A DNA stretch of 34,401 bases from Planctomycetaceae bacterium (GCA_007694185.1 RECD01000169.1:1-34401), one strand, 5' to 3'. Counted from the first letter of the stretch, positions 1 to 8,042 are shown. Notes: a model not told the origin generated them from the sequence alone. Made by a program: numbers and translations.

Positions 1-290
1 TTCCGGGGTGGCGCCCTCCGGCGTGGGGCTTGCTGGCGTGTCCTGGCGGTTGCGGGATCAGTTCAGCCCCGCCCGGCTACCGGTGGAGGGGTGATGACCT
101 GCAAGGGAGCGGTCTGTTCCTCGACACGGCGCCGTGGCAGGTCGTCGTTGAATCGCTGGTCAGGCAAATCGGGTCCGAATCGGTGACTTGTACTCAGCCA
201 GGAAGCGAACGCCGGCTGCCCACCAGATCGCGAACCGTCGCCACCAACGCCGATGTGCCAGCACGTTGCCAGCGGTGGCGGGTTACCGAT

Positions 291-331
291 TCGAAAAAAA
301 TCGAAAAAAAGTCTTTGGGGGCTTGAAAAAA
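291..331. repeat. Phased A-tracts upstream of the GntR gene
   Basis: The 10-mer tcgaaaaaaa occurs twice in perfect tandem at 291-300 and 301-310. A third A-run lies at 326-331, roughly two helical turns further on. A-tracts repeated at about one helical turn usually give intrinsically curved DNA. This is the most A-rich stretch before the regulator gene, so a promoter-architecture role is plausible but inferred. Confidence 0.5.
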
Positions 332-357
332 TAGCATTATATTCGATTTCGCATCGT

Positions 358-370
358 GAACGACACGTTC
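358..370. promoter_or_regulatory. Candidate operator palindrome (GAACG-ACA-CGTTC)
   Basis: A perfect inverted repeat with 5-base arms (358-362 and 366-370) and a 3-base spacer lies about 130 bases upstream of the GntR start. GntR-family dimers bind short interrupted palindromes and often regulate their own promoters. Assignment as an operator is inference; the arms are short enough to occur by chance. Confidence 0.25.
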
Positions 371-446
371 GCCAATCCGACGTTTGTTTAGCCAAAACCG
401 CGACGATAGCTTTCCCATTTAAAAAAGCATGCCGATCGGGCGGCAA

Positions 447-475
447 ACGAACGACTCGCCCGCCACTTCGTTCGT
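447..475. promoter_or_regulatory. Inverted repeat just upstream of the GntR gene
   Basis: Two perfect 8-base arms, acgaacga at 447-454 and tcgttcgt at 468-475, flank a 13-base spacer. The right arm ends 24 bases before the start codon at 499. It could be an operator for the adjacent regulator or a hairpin in its 5' leader. The sequence does not decide between these. Confidence 0.35.
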
Positions 476-498
476 CTTCGTTTAAGTAGTGTTTTTTG

Positions 499-1227
499 AT
501 GGCCGTCCAATCTCGCAAAAGTCAGTCGCAGCACCTTGCCGAGCGTCTCCGCGCGCGGATCGAGCAGCAGCAATTGCCCGATGGCGAGCTATTCATGACG
601 GAAGCCGAGGTGGCCGAAAAATACGACGTCTCGCGGACCGTCGCCCGCGAAGCGGTCGGGCAGCTGCGTGCGATCGGGTTGCTTGAGGGGCGGCAGCGAA
701 AGGGGTTGATCGTCCGCCATCCCGATCCGATCGGCTTGTTCTCGGCCAGCCTACCGTCGTTCGCCAGATCGGAGCACGATTTGGCGGAGCTATCTCGGCT
801 CCGTTATGTCCTGGAAGTGGGGGCGATCGAGCTGGCCGTTAAGAATGCGACCGACGAACAGATCGCCCGCTTGTCGAGCATCGCCGCGCGCTTTCGAGAC
901 ATCGCCAATAATGGGACTTGTCTGGAAGAGGAAAAGCGACTTGATCTCGCGTTCCACTCGTTGCTGCTCGAAATGACCGGCTCGAAGTTGGTAGCCGGTA
1001 TGCAACGCGTGCTGGTCGACTTTTTCCATTCGCTGGTCGAGACCTCCCCACTGGACGCGGTCAACCTCGATCGCATCGCCTGGGAACACACGGAATTGGC
1101 GTCAGCCATCGGTGACCGAGACGTCGAACGGGCGCGGGCGATGCTCCGCATCCAGATCCGCAGATACCTGCCGGAAACCGATACCGATCGCGGCCCTGCG
1201 ACCCGACCGAACGAGCCGCGTCCATGA
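499..1227 (+). CDS. GntR-family transcriptional regulator, FadR/FCD type
   Basis: A predicted DNA-binding repressor or activator of 242 residues, the usual size for FadR-subfamily GntR proteins. Residues about 10-75 form a winged helix-turn-helix, with the recognition region around EVAEKYDVSRTVAREAV and the wing near LLEGRQRKGLIV. Residues about 90-220 form an all-helical FCD ligand-binding domain rich in Asp, His and Arg, as in members binding small organic acids or sugar acids, often with a metal. I chose the ATG at 499; a TTG codon immediately before it extends the same frame. The gene lies 74 bases upstream of the DUF1559/DUF1501/glycosidase genes on the same strand and is their likely local regulator, though the effector cannot be read from sequence. 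Confidence 0.9.
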   Translation: MAVQSRKSQSQHLAERLRARIEQQQLPDGELFMTEAEVAEKYDVSRTVAREAVGQLRAIGLLEGRQRKGLIVRHPDPIGLFSASLPSFARSEHDLAELSRLRYVLEVGAIELAVKNATDEQIARLSSIAARFRDIANNGTCLEEEKRLDLAFHSLLLEMTGSKLVAGMQRVLVDFFHSLVETSPLDAVNLDRIAWEHTELASAIGDRDVERARAMLRIQIRRYLPETDTDRGPATRPNEPRP

Positions 1228-1301
1228 AACTCAAGCAGGCCCTACCGAATTGGTGGAAAGTGTAGTTTTTGTTGAATTGACTTTTTTCTCGGGAGCATCG
1301 G

Positions 1302-2258
1302 ATGAAACGCACGAATAGGAAGCAACTCGGATTCACGCTGGTCGAGTTGCTGGTGGTCATCGCGATCATCGGGGTGATGGTGGGTTTGCTGCTGCCGGCT
1401 GTCCAATCGGCTCGGGAAGCCGCCCGGCGGATGCAGTGCTCCAACAACCTAAAGCAAATCGGGTTGGCGTTGCACAATTACCACGACACGTTTTTGTCGT
1501 TTCCTAAAAACCAGGCTTGGGCCACCCACGGCGGCAACAATTTCGGCCCCGCGGCAACCAACAGCGGGATCAGTTGGCGAGCGCTGATCTTGCCGTTCCT
1601 CGAACAGACGCCTTTCTACGACCAGATCAATTTCGGCCTGCCGGTGACCAGCAACGTGGGGGCGCCATCGAACTTGGCGCTTGCCCGGATGCCGATGTCG
1701 GCTTATCTCTGCCCGAGTGACCCGTCGGGTGACGTGACGAGACCGGGCCCCCAATACCTGTGGTCCAACTGGTGCTTTCCCCACACGGGCTGCCCGCGCG
1801 ACGTGCCCGTCGGGGTGACGACCTACAAGGGGTTCAACGGACACGGCTACGACATCCCACTGGCGACGTCGACTTACCCTCATGCCATGTTCGATCGCCG
1901 CCAAGGCCCGCCGCTGAAGATGCGGGATGTGCTTGACGGCACGACCAACGTGATTTTCGTCGGTGAGATCTCGCCCGAATGGTACGCTTGGTCCAGTTGG
2001 ATGTCCTGGCACTCGCCGATGTCCAGCCACCGCGGTCCCAATCATGTCCACCGGGTTTACACTCGGATCGGTCAGCGGACGGCGGCCCAGCACGGATGGC
2101 TCGACGGGTTCACGGCCAACAGTTTTCACCCCGGCGGTTGCCAATTCTTGATGGTCGATGGTAGCACCCATTTCGTTTCCGAATCGGTCAACTTCGCGCA
2201 CTACCAACAATTGGTTCACCCGCAAGATTCGCTGCCATTGGGCGGTCTCGAGAAATGA
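1302..2258 (+). CDS. DUF1559 domain protein with type IV prepilin-like N-terminus
   Basis: A 318-residue member of the large planctomycete DUF1559 (SBP_bac_10-like) family. Its N-terminus is a prepilin-type leader: a short basic stretch, then GFTLVELLVVIAIIG and a hydrophobic helix, with predicted prepilin-peptidase cleavage between G10 and F11. This runs into the family signature of LLPAVQSAREAARRMQCSNNL followed by QIGLALHNYHD. The C-terminal part carries the typical FLMVDGSTHFVSESV motif. The protein should be anchored in the cell envelope as a pseudopilin-like protein; no enzymatic activity is known for the family. A gggag sequence precedes the ATG by about 8 bases. Planctomycete genomes carry many copies, often beside DUF1501 or carboxypeptidase-regulatory-like lipoproteins, as here. 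Confidence 0.95.
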   Translation: MKRTNRKQLGFTLVELLVVIAIIGVMVGLLLPAVQSAREAARRMQCSNNLKQIGLALHNYHDTFLSFPKNQAWATHGGNNFGPAATNSGISWRALILPFLEQTPFYDQINFGLPVTSNVGAPSNLALARMPMSAYLCPSDPSGDVTRPGPQYLWSNWCFPHTGCPRDVPVGVTTYKGFNGHGYDIPLATSTYPHAMFDRRQGPPLKMRDVLDGTTNVIFVGEISPEWYAWSSWMSWHSPMSSHRGPNHVHRVYTRIGQRTAAQHGWLDGFTANSFHPGGCQFLMVDGSTHFVSESVNFAHYQQLVHPQDSLPLGGLEK

Positions 2259-2307
2259 TGCGAGCGGGATCACCAAGCCAGTTTTTACCAATCGGAGATT
2301 TTTCAGC

Positions 2308-2829
2308 ATGACCGAAGTTTTCGGATTTGATTTCGCCCGGGCGCGGGACCTTGCGAGGGCATCTGCTCCTGCGTCTGCGTGGGCACCGATTGGGGCATCG
2401 GCGTCCCGACTCAGACGAGCGTGCGTCGCCGCACTTTGTGGGACGGTCTGCTTGCTCGCCGTCGGCTGTGGCCCGAAACGTGACCCGAACCTGCCGCCGA
2501 CGGCCCCGGCCAGCGGCCAGGTGATGTACAACGGAAAGCCGATCGACCACGGGGCGGTGACGCTGCATCCGGTCGGCGAGGGAAACCCAGCCGTCGGCGC
2601 CCTTGATGAGAACGGGAAATTCACACTTTCTACCTACTCACGAGGCGATGGCGCCGTGCTCGGGCCGCACAAAGTGACGATCGACATACCGCCGCCGTTG
2701 GACGGGATCGCCGCCGGGGAGGTCCTGCGGGTTCCGCGGGCCTACACCGATCCGGCAACGTCACCGCTGAGCGTCGAAATCACGGCCGATGGGCGAAATG
2801 ACTTGCAGCTCGTCGTCGAAGATCCTTAA
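2308..2829 (+). CDS. Small secreted lipoprotein, carboxypeptidase-regulatory-like fold
   Basis: A 173-residue predicted lipoprotein. The open frame extends upstream into the DUF1559 gene, but the ATG at 2308 is preferred because ggag lies at 2294-2297 and the extension overlaps its neighbour. Residues about 35-57 form a basic then hydrophobic signal ending in a lipobox (LLAVGC), with the lipidated Cys just before GPKRDPN. The mature part begins PASGQVMYNGKPIDHGAVTLHP and continues through AVGALDENGKFTLSTY. This is the pattern of the small beta-sandwich proteins that commonly accompany DUF1559 and DUF1501 genes in planctomycetes. No enzyme residues are seen; a structural or binding role in the envelope is likely. 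The N-terminal region before the hydrophobic segment is unusually long (about 30 residues), so a later start is possible. Confidence 0.8.
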   Translation: MTEVFGFDFARARDLARASAPASAWAPIGASASRLRRACVAALCGTVCLLAVGCGPKRDPNLPPTAPASGQVMYNGKPIDHGAVTLHPVGEGNPAVGALDENGKFTLSTYSRGDGAVLGPHKVTIDIPPPLDGIAAGEVLRVPRAYTDPATSPLSVEITADGRNDLQLVVEDP

Positions 2830-2847
2830 GACTCGAGGAATAGCCTG

Positions 2848-4296
2848 ATGCCATCTCAATCTCGGTATCGCGCGGCGGACCGCCGCGCGTTTTTGCTGGC
2901 TTCGGCCAGTGGGTTTGCCGGTCTGCAGTTCGGCCGTCCCGGTCCGGCTTGGGGCGAAACGGCCGGCGGTACCGGCGACGCGCAGGCGGGCGAGCGCGAT
3001 GGCATCGGCAAAGCCAAATCGGTGATCCTCTTCTTCCTCTGCGGCGGCGCGTCGCATGTCGATACGTGGGACATGAAGCCGGCGGCGCCGAGCGAATACC
3101 GTGGGCCGTTCTCAGCGATCGGCACTTCCGCGCCCGACATTCGGCTCTGTGAACACCTGCCGCTGCTCGCCAAACAGGCTCATCACCTGGCGGTGATTCG
3201 CTCGGTCAACGGCACCGTCAGCACCAACGATCACCATGCCGGTTACTACTACAACCTGACCGGGCATGTTCCGGACGCGACCTTTTTATCTCAGGGAAAT
3301 AATCGCCGTCCTTATCCGGACGATTGGCCGTACATGGGATCGGTCGTCGTCTCGCGGCGGGCCCCAACCGGCACCCTGCCCGGGTTGCTGTCTTTGCCTC
3401 ACATGCCGAGTCCTGCCCCCTACACTCGGCCCGGGCAGTTTGCGGCGAGGCTTGGAGTCGAGTTCGATCCGCTGTTCATCCTCGGGTCGCGGGACGAGCC
3501 GCTGCGTTTCCAAGCTCCCGCGTTGACGCTCAGCGGCGATGTGACACGCGAGCAACTTCAAAGCCGTCAGGAGCTGTTATCCAGGCTCGATGTGGCTAGG
3601 CGTGATTTCGAAACTTTCCCAGCCGAACGACTTTGGAAACAGCACCAGCAGCGGGCTCTGAACCTGTTGCTGTCAGCCGACGCGACGGCCGCCTTTGACG
3701 TCAGCCAAGAGCCGGTCGCGATCCGCAACCGTTATGGCGATTCGATCAACGCGACGAGCCTGTTGTTGGCCCGGCGGTTGGTCGAGGCGGAGGTCCCATT
3801 CGTGACCGTCTTCTGGCAAGGGGACGACTCGCTCCGCAAAAAGTGTAAAAGCGCCGGCAGTTGGGATACACACGGCAACAATTTCAATTGTCTCAAGGAT
3901 GATCTGTTGCCGGAGTTCGATCAGGCCTTTTCGGCTCTGGTGGAAGATTTGGCTCAAAGCGGCCTGCTGGAGCAAACCTTGTTGGTCGTGACCAGCGAAA
4001 TGGGGCGGACCCCGAAGATCGGTGACCCGCGTTCCGGTGGTCCCAGCGGTGCCGGACGCGACCACTGGACTCATTGTCAAAGCGTGTTGATGGCCGGTGG
4101 CGGAATCCGTGGCGGCCAGGTTTTCGGCTCGAGCGATCGACTCGGCGAATACCCGAACGAACACCCGCTGACCCCCGCGGACATCGCGAAAACGGTTTAT
4201 GCCGCGACCAAAACGGAAGACCTGATGGCCTACGATTCCGAAGGCCGTCCCTACAACCTGCTCGAAGAAGGCCAGCCGATTCATCAGCTCTTTTGA
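2848..4296 (+). CDS. DUF1501 domain protein with twin-arginine leader
   Basis: A complete 482-residue DUF1501 protein, a family related to the alkaline phosphatase/sulfatase fold and abundant in planctomycetes. The N-terminus has a Tat-type motif (DRRAFLLAS) and a hydrophobic stretch, so export in folded form is expected. Family landmarks follow in order: VILFFLCGGASHVDTWD, an Asn-Asp-His-His segment (TNDHHAGYYY), SWDTHGNNF, and SEMGRTPKIGDPRSGG followed by GRDHWTHCQSVLMAGGG. The Asp and His positions suggest a metal site, but no substrate has been established for most members. gagga at 2835-2839 is well spaced from the ATG. It is 18 bases after the lipoprotein gene and 56 bases before the glycosidase gene, consistent with one transcript. 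Confidence 0.95.
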   Translation: MPSQSRYRAADRRAFLLASASGFAGLQFGRPGPAWGETAGGTGDAQAGERDGIGKAKSVILFFLCGGASHVDTWDMKPAAPSEYRGPFSAIGTSAPDIRLCEHLPLLAKQAHHLAVIRSVNGTVSTNDHHAGYYYNLTGHVPDATFLSQGNNRRPYPDDWPYMGSVVVSRRAPTGTLPGLLSLPHMPSPAPYTRPGQFAARLGVEFDPLFILGSRDEPLRFQAPALTLSGDVTREQLQSRQELLSRLDVARRDFETFPAERLWKQHQQRALNLLLSADATAAFDVSQEPVAIRNRYGDSINATSLLLARRLVEAEVPFVTVFWQGDDSLRKKCKSAGSWDTHGNNFNCLKDDLLPEFDQAFSALVEDLAQSGLLEQTLLVVTSEMGRTPKIGDPRSGGPSGAGRDHWTHCQSVLMAGGGIRGGQVFGSSDRLGEYPNEHPLTPADIAKTVYAATKTEDLMAYDSEGRPYNLLEEGQPIHQLF

Positions 4297-4352
4297 ACTC
4301 GCCACCCGCCGTCGGTACCCGCTCCGCTCGCTTTTCCCCAAGAGAACTCACC

Positions 4353-6782
4353 ATGCTTCGACACTTCCTACTCACGCCGGTTGCGATCCTCGCGTTTTTC
4401 GGGGCCGCCTTTGCTCTGCCGGCCAAGGCCGCCGAATCACAATCGTCGCAACTCGAATTGCTGAGCGTCGAGAAAATTTGGGATGCCGCCCCACACAACG
4501 CCTTCACCGATTTGGTCCGTTACAAGGACCGCTGGGTCTGCGGTTTTCGCGAAGCGCCCTCGCACGCCGGCGGGGTCAAGGATTCTCGCATCCGCATCAT
4601 CACCTCCGACGATGGTAGCGAGTGGGAATCCGTCGCGGCCTTGGAAGATCAACGGGGCGACATCCGCGACGCCAAGTTCGGCATTCTTCCCGACGGGCGG
4701 TTGATGCTGCTCACCGCCCTGCAACTTTTCGACACCACGCAGCAGAAACACCAATCGCTGGCCTGGTACACCGACGACCTGAAGAGTTGGGACGGACCGC
4801 ATGACCTCGGCGATCCGGATCTCTGGGCCTGGGGAATCAACTTTCACGACGGCGTGGGATACAGCATCGGCTATCGGACCGTCGAACCACGATTCGCCCG
4901 CCTGTATACGATCGGGGCCGACAACAAGTTCGTCACCCATGTCGAGAACCTGGGGGTCAAAAGCGATTATCCCAACGAGAGCTCGATCGTGTTCGACGAC
5001 AGCGACACGGCGTATTGCCTGCTCCGTTGCAGCGGCCCGGCACAGTTCGGCACGGCCAAACCGCCCTACACCGACTGGACCTGGAAGGTCATGAACGCCC
5101 CTGTCGGTGGGCCGGAATTGATCCGGTTGCCCGACGGTCGTTTGCTCGGCGGCGGACGCCTGTACGATGGCGGCCAACGCACTTCGCTCTTTTGGATCGA
5201 CCCCGACACCGCCGAACTGACCGAGGCATTGCGACTGCCCTCCGGCGGCGACACCTCCTACCCGGGCTTCGTGCTGCAAGATGACCTCTTGCACGTCAGC
5301 TACTACGCTTCCCACGAAGGCAAGTCGAGCATCTATCTGGCGAAGGTGCGGATCAGCGATTTGCTCGCCGCGGCCGATCCGATCGAGATCGGCGATCGGC
5401 TCGAACCGTTCGTCGACGATCAGCTGATCGATTCGTTCGGCGGCAGCGCGACGCTGATGCTGCACAAGCCGACCGACCGCGAAGTCGTGATCAGCCACGA
5501 CGAACCGTGGGAAGGGAACACGTCAACCTACCACACCGTATTTTACGATGGCCTAAAGTATCGGATGTATTACCGCGGGCATCACGTGGAAGCCCATGGC
5601 AGCGGGAAGACCAAAAACCATCCCGAATTCATCTGCTATGCCGAGAGCGATGATGGCGTGCAGTGGACCAAGCCGAGTCTCGGTTTGTTCGAATTCGAGG
5701 GTTCGAAGGACAACAACATCGTCTGGGCCAACGGCCCCGGCGTGCATAATTTCGCGCCGTTCCATGACACCAATCCGGATGCGACGGAGGATGCGAAATA
5801 CAAAGCCGTCGGGTCGAAGGGCAAAGGGCTGTACGTTTTTAAATCCCCAGACGCCATCCACTGGGAACTGATGCATGACGCCCCGGTGATCACGGACGGT
5901 GCTTTCGATTCTTTGAACCTGGCGTTTTATGATACCCATCGCCGGCAATACGTCGATTTCCATCGTCACTTTCGCGACGGCGTTCGCGAGATCAAGACGG
6001 CGGTGTCGAAAGATTTCATCCGTTGGTCCGAACCGCAATGGTTGGATTTCACCGGCTCCCCACGCGAACACCTCTACACGAACGGCATCGTGGCCTATCA
6101 CCGGGCCCCTCACCTCTTCATCGGTTTGCCCAAGCGGTTCATCCCCGGCCGCAATCCGACCGGGCATCCGGCCAAAGGCGTGTCCGATGCGGTCTTCATG
6201 TCGAGTCGCGACGGCCAAACCTTTCATCGCTGGCCCGAGGCGATCGTTCGGCCGGGATTGCAAGCATCACGCTGGATCAATCGCAACAACCTGCCCGCGT
6301 GGGGGATCGTGGAAACGGCATCCGACATTCCCGGGGCGCCCAACGAACTCTCGATCTACACCACCGAGGATTACTACGAAGGCGACGGCGTGAAACTTCG
6401 CCGACACACCTGGCGGCTCGACGGTTTCGTGTCGATCCACTCGCCCTTTGCCGGCGGCGAGGCGTTGACCAAACCGTTGCGGTTCGCCAGCGGGAGCGCC
6501 GATGACGAACCGCCGGCGACCCGGTTGCTGCTGAACGTCTCCACTTCTGCCGCCGGATCGGTGCGAGTGGAATTGCTCGAGTCGGGCGAACCGATTCCCG
6601 GCTTCACGCTCAAAGATTGTGACACGATGTTCGGCGACGGCATCGCCATGCCGGTCTCCTGGAAAGGCAACTCGGACGTATCGACCTTGGCGGGCAGAGC
6701 TGTACAAGTGCGACTGGTACTCCAGGATGCGGACGTCTACGCCCTGCGGTTCGCCGGCGCCGCCGAAAACGACGTCGACTGA
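4353..6782 (+). CDS. Secreted two-propeller protein: sialidase-like domain fused to GH32-like domain
   Basis: An 809-residue exported protein with a signal peptide ending near ALPAKAAE. The frame is open well upstream, but agaga before the ATG at 4353 and the signal peptide fix the start. Residues about 30-340 resemble exo-alpha-sialidase-like beta-propellers, including an Asp-box (T84 to W91, TSDDGSEW) and a later GGPELIRLPDGRLLGGGR strand pair. Residues about 346-809 form a second module beginning IGDRLEPFVDDQLIDS and then PWEGNTSTYHTVFYDG, the start seen in stand-alone planctomycete proteins usually labelled GH32/GH43-like. The two modules are normally separate proteins. Substrate is unknown; a role in trimming an acidic or host-derived glycan is inferred from the families and from the neighbouring regulator. 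Catalytic residues could not be assigned with confidence. Confidence 0.8.
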   Translation: MLRHFLLTPVAILAFFGAAFALPAKAAESQSSQLELLSVEKIWDAAPHNAFTDLVRYKDRWVCGFREAPSHAGGVKDSRIRIITSDDGSEWESVAALEDQRGDIRDAKFGILPDGRLMLLTALQLFDTTQQKHQSLAWYTDDLKSWDGPHDLGDPDLWAWGINFHDGVGYSIGYRTVEPRFARLYTIGADNKFVTHVENLGVKSDYPNESSIVFDDSDTAYCLLRCSGPAQFGTAKPPYTDWTWKVMNAPVGGPELIRLPDGRLLGGGRLYDGGQRTSLFWIDPDTAELTEALRLPSGGDTSYPGFVLQDDLLHVSYYASHEGKSSIYLAKVRISDLLAAADPIEIGDRLEPFVDDQLIDSFGGSATLMLHKPTDREVVISHDEPWEGNTSTYHTVFYDGLKYRMYYRGHHVEAHGSGKTKNHPEFICYAESDDGVQWTKPSLGLFEFEGSKDNNIVWANGPGVHNFAPFHDTNPDATEDAKYKAVGSKGKGLYVFKSPDAIHWELMHDAPVITDGAFDSLNLAFYDTHRRQYVDFHRHFRDGVREIKTAVSKDFIRWSEPQWLDFTGSPREHLYTNGIVAYHRAPHLFIGLPKRFIPGRNPTGHPAKGVSDAVFMSSRDGQTFHRWPEAIVRPGLQASRWINRNNLPAWGIVETASDIPGAPNELSIYTTEDYYEGDGVKLRRHTWRLDGFVSIHSPFAGGEALTKPLRFASGSADDEPPATRLLLNVSTSAAGSVRVELLESGEPIPGFTLKDCDTMFGDGIAMPVSWKGNSDVSTLAGRAVQVRLVLQDADVYALRFAGAAENDVD

Positions 6783-6788
6783 ACGTCA

Positions 6789-6811
6789 CCGGCCCAAAGG
6801 GCTGGCTTTCA
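6789..6811 (+). terminator. Candidate intrinsic terminator after the glycosidase gene
   Basis: Six bases after the stop codon a hairpin can form between ccggccc (6789-6795) and gggctgg (6799-6805), with one G-T pair and an aaa loop. The short T-rich stretch ctttcattt follows. A second 5-bp hairpin lies at 6817-6833. The T-run is weak, so confidence is moderate. Confidence 0.4.
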
Positions 6812-6848
6812 TTTGCGGGACTTTCACGGTCCCCAACAAGGCATGTTC

Positions 6849-6873
6849 GGTCCTTAGGATCGGACGTTAGTCA
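6849..6873. repeat. Short dispersed motif, copy 1 (CCTTAggATCGGACGTTA)
   Basis: The sequence ccttaggatcggacgtta resembles two other stretches in this window, at 10805-10824 (cctaaaagcggacgtta) and 10885-10907 (cccttaaaatcggacga). All three lie in the non-coding parts of the repeat-rich pocket. The motif is short, so it may be a fragment of a longer decayed element. Confidence 0.35.
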
Positions 6874-6979
6874 CGCGAAGTAAATCGCCTTCTTAAGGCG
6901 TAGCAGCAGCATTCTCGGGCAATCACCCGCCAATGGCCTTACCCTTCACCGTCCGTCGATCCGGCGGGGCGAGAACACC

Positions 6980-7345
6980 ATGGCGAAGAAAGCGACCACA
7001 TCGAACCCCTTCATCGGACGCTGGCGCATCGTTTCGATGGACCAGTGGGACCGAGAGTACATTGACGAGGAAGAAGAGGGCTTCGTTGAATTCCGCGATC
7101 AAGCCTCGGGTGGGTTTCATTTCGGCTACGTCTATGGCGAAATGGACTGCGACTTCATCAAGCGGGGAGACGAGCCGGCCGCCGACTGGACATGGGAAGT
7201 CAACGACGAGTCGGAAACCGTCTTCGGTCGGGGCTGGGCCGTGATAGTGGAAGGCGAACTGCATGGCATGGTCTTCTTTCACGAAGGAGAAAGGTCCGGT
7301 TTTACGGCGAAAAGAAAAGACGTCAGCAAGGGAAAGCGGAAATGA
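6980..7345 (+). CDS. Conserved hypothetical protein, lipocalin-like size
   Basis: A 121-residue soluble, acidic protein with no signal peptide. It starts MAKKATTSNPFIGRWRIVSM and continues with an EYIDEEEEGFVEF segment, FGYVYGEMDC, and TWEVNDESETVFGRGWA. This strand-rich pattern (GRWRI, GEMDC, GRGWA, MVFFHEGE) matches a small conserved family found in diverse bacteria whose function is unknown; I recall no experimentally studied member. The last ten residues are Lys/Arg-rich. It is the first gene after the candidate terminator and begins a run of three small same-strand genes that share no evident pathway. The ATG gives an N-terminus that looks complete. Confidence 0.7.
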   Translation: MAKKATTSNPFIGRWRIVSMDQWDREYIDEEEEGFVEFRDQASGGFHFGYVYGEMDCDFIKRGDEPAADWTWEVNDESETVFGRGWAVIVEGELHGMVFFHEGERSGFTAKRKDVSKGKRK

Positions 7346-7453
7346 TCGTCCAGAAGTCGCCGGGAGACATCCTTGCCGAACCGCCTTGCGATCGAACTGG
7401 TTTTGTCATTTGGAACATGGGACACATAGCTCCTTTCGAAAAGGCGGGATGAG

Positions 7454-7684
7454 ATGAGCGACAACTTGATTGCCATAGCGGTCTACGAATCGACGACCCA
7501 GGATGATTGCGATTTGGAGTACGACGGCAGATTCTGGATGCTGGTCGATGGTGACGACGAAACCGACGAACTTGCCGAAGGATTCATCCGTTCAACCGGC
7601 GAGGCCAACATCGATGCGCCGGTGCATTTTGTCTCGGAGCCATATCTGTTTGTGATCGAACGAATGAGTGATGAAGAAGAGTGA
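7454..7684 (+). CDS. Small acidic hypothetical protein
   Basis: A 76-residue, strongly acidic protein (clusters such as DGDDETDE and MSDEEE at the C-terminus), with no membrane segment or Cys motif. It starts at the ATG after gggatgag. I do not recognise a family. Its regular alternating hydrophobic segments (LIAIAVYES, FWMLVDGDD, YLFVIERM) look like real beta strands rather than a chance frame. It sits between the 121-residue protein and the DUF6868-like membrane protein, all on one strand. Possible roles, such as an antitoxin- or immunity-like acidic partner, are speculation only. Confidence 0.5.
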   Translation: MSDNLIAIAVYESTTQDDCDLEYDGRFWMLVDGDDETDELAEGFIRSTGEANIDAPVHFVSEPYLFVIERMSDEEE

Positions 7685-7766
7685 GGGAGCTGTACATCAA
7701 CAGCTGAACCGAATCGCCGATGGCCGAGCGGTCATGGGCTATCGAGTGTTTCAGGAGGAATGACCG

Positions 7767-8033
7767 ATGACCGATGCCAACGTTGAACTGTTCGAAGTGT
7801 TCTCCAACGCCCTATTCTATTGTTGGATTTTCGGATTCCTTTTGATTTTGGCTTGGGTCGGCATTTTCAAGTTTTCCCGCAGTTTCATTCAACGGTTCCA
7901 CGGTGGCATGTTCAGCCTTTCCGATCACGAATTGGATGTGATCTCGTATTGCGGGATGGGCTTGCTTAAACTCGCCGTGATCCTGTTCTTCTTTTTTCCG
8001 TGGTTGGCAATTCGCATCATGCTAAGCACTTAA
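7767..8033 (+). CDS. Small two-helix membrane protein, DUF6868-like
   Basis: An 88-residue integral membrane protein. One hydrophobic helix covers about residues 17-35 (CWIFGFLLILAWVGIFKF) and a second covers about 64-84 (LLKLAVILFFFFPWLAIRI). Between them is a short loop with the pattern FHGGMFSLSDHELDVISYCGMGLLK. The spacing of a His-Gly pair, a Phe-x-Leu-Ser element, and a Tyr-x-Gly-Met before the second helix matches the DUF6868 family as I know it; function is unknown. The ribosome binding site aggagg (7753-7758) selects the ATG at 7767 over the one at 7760, which is too close and leads to a stop after eight codons. Confidence 0.75.
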   Translation: MTDANVELFEVFSNALFYCWIFGFLLILAWVGIFKFSRSFIQRFHGGMFSLSDHELDVISYCGMGLLKLAVILFFFFPWLAIRIMLST

Positions 8034-8042
8034 GCAGGGATG

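Larger units (their letters stand above)
1..498. other. 5' flank with no supported gene
   Basis: I found no reading frame here with recognisable protein character. The left 280 bases are GC-rich and could hold the end of an upstream gene, but none of the three forward frames gives a convincing C-terminus. From about 290 the composition becomes markedly A/T-rich, which fits a promoter and leader region for the GntR gene starting at 499. A-tracts and two inverted repeats in this stretch are listed separately. Confidence 0.5.

Noticed and set aside
30-326. Plus-strand 98-codon frame in the left flank
   Set aside because: No protein-like pattern; it ends in the A-tract region, which reads as a promoter region rather than coding sequence.
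323-343. ttgaaa and tatatt resembling -35 and -10 promoter elements
   Set aside because: They are only about nine bases apart, far from the usual 16-18, so they do not form a sigma-70-type promoter together.
63-518. Minus-strand 151-codon frame across the window's left flank
   Set aside because: It overlaps the A/T-rich leader and the GntR start, has no recognisable family or ribosome binding site, and its residues look like random translation of GC-rich DNA.
1449-2624. Minus-strand 391-codon frame antisense to the DUF1559 gene
   Set aside because: The plus strand carries an unmistakable prepilin leader and DUF1559 signature; the antisense product is Arg/Gly/Val-rich without motifs.
4074-4352. 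Upstream extension of the glycosidase frame
   Set aside because: It overlaps the end of the DUF1501 gene in another frame, lacks protein character, and a signal peptide begins exactly at the ATG at 4353.
4437-5498. Minus-strand 353-codon frame antisense to the sialidase-like domain
   Set aside because: Shadow of the strongly supported plus-strand propeller gene.
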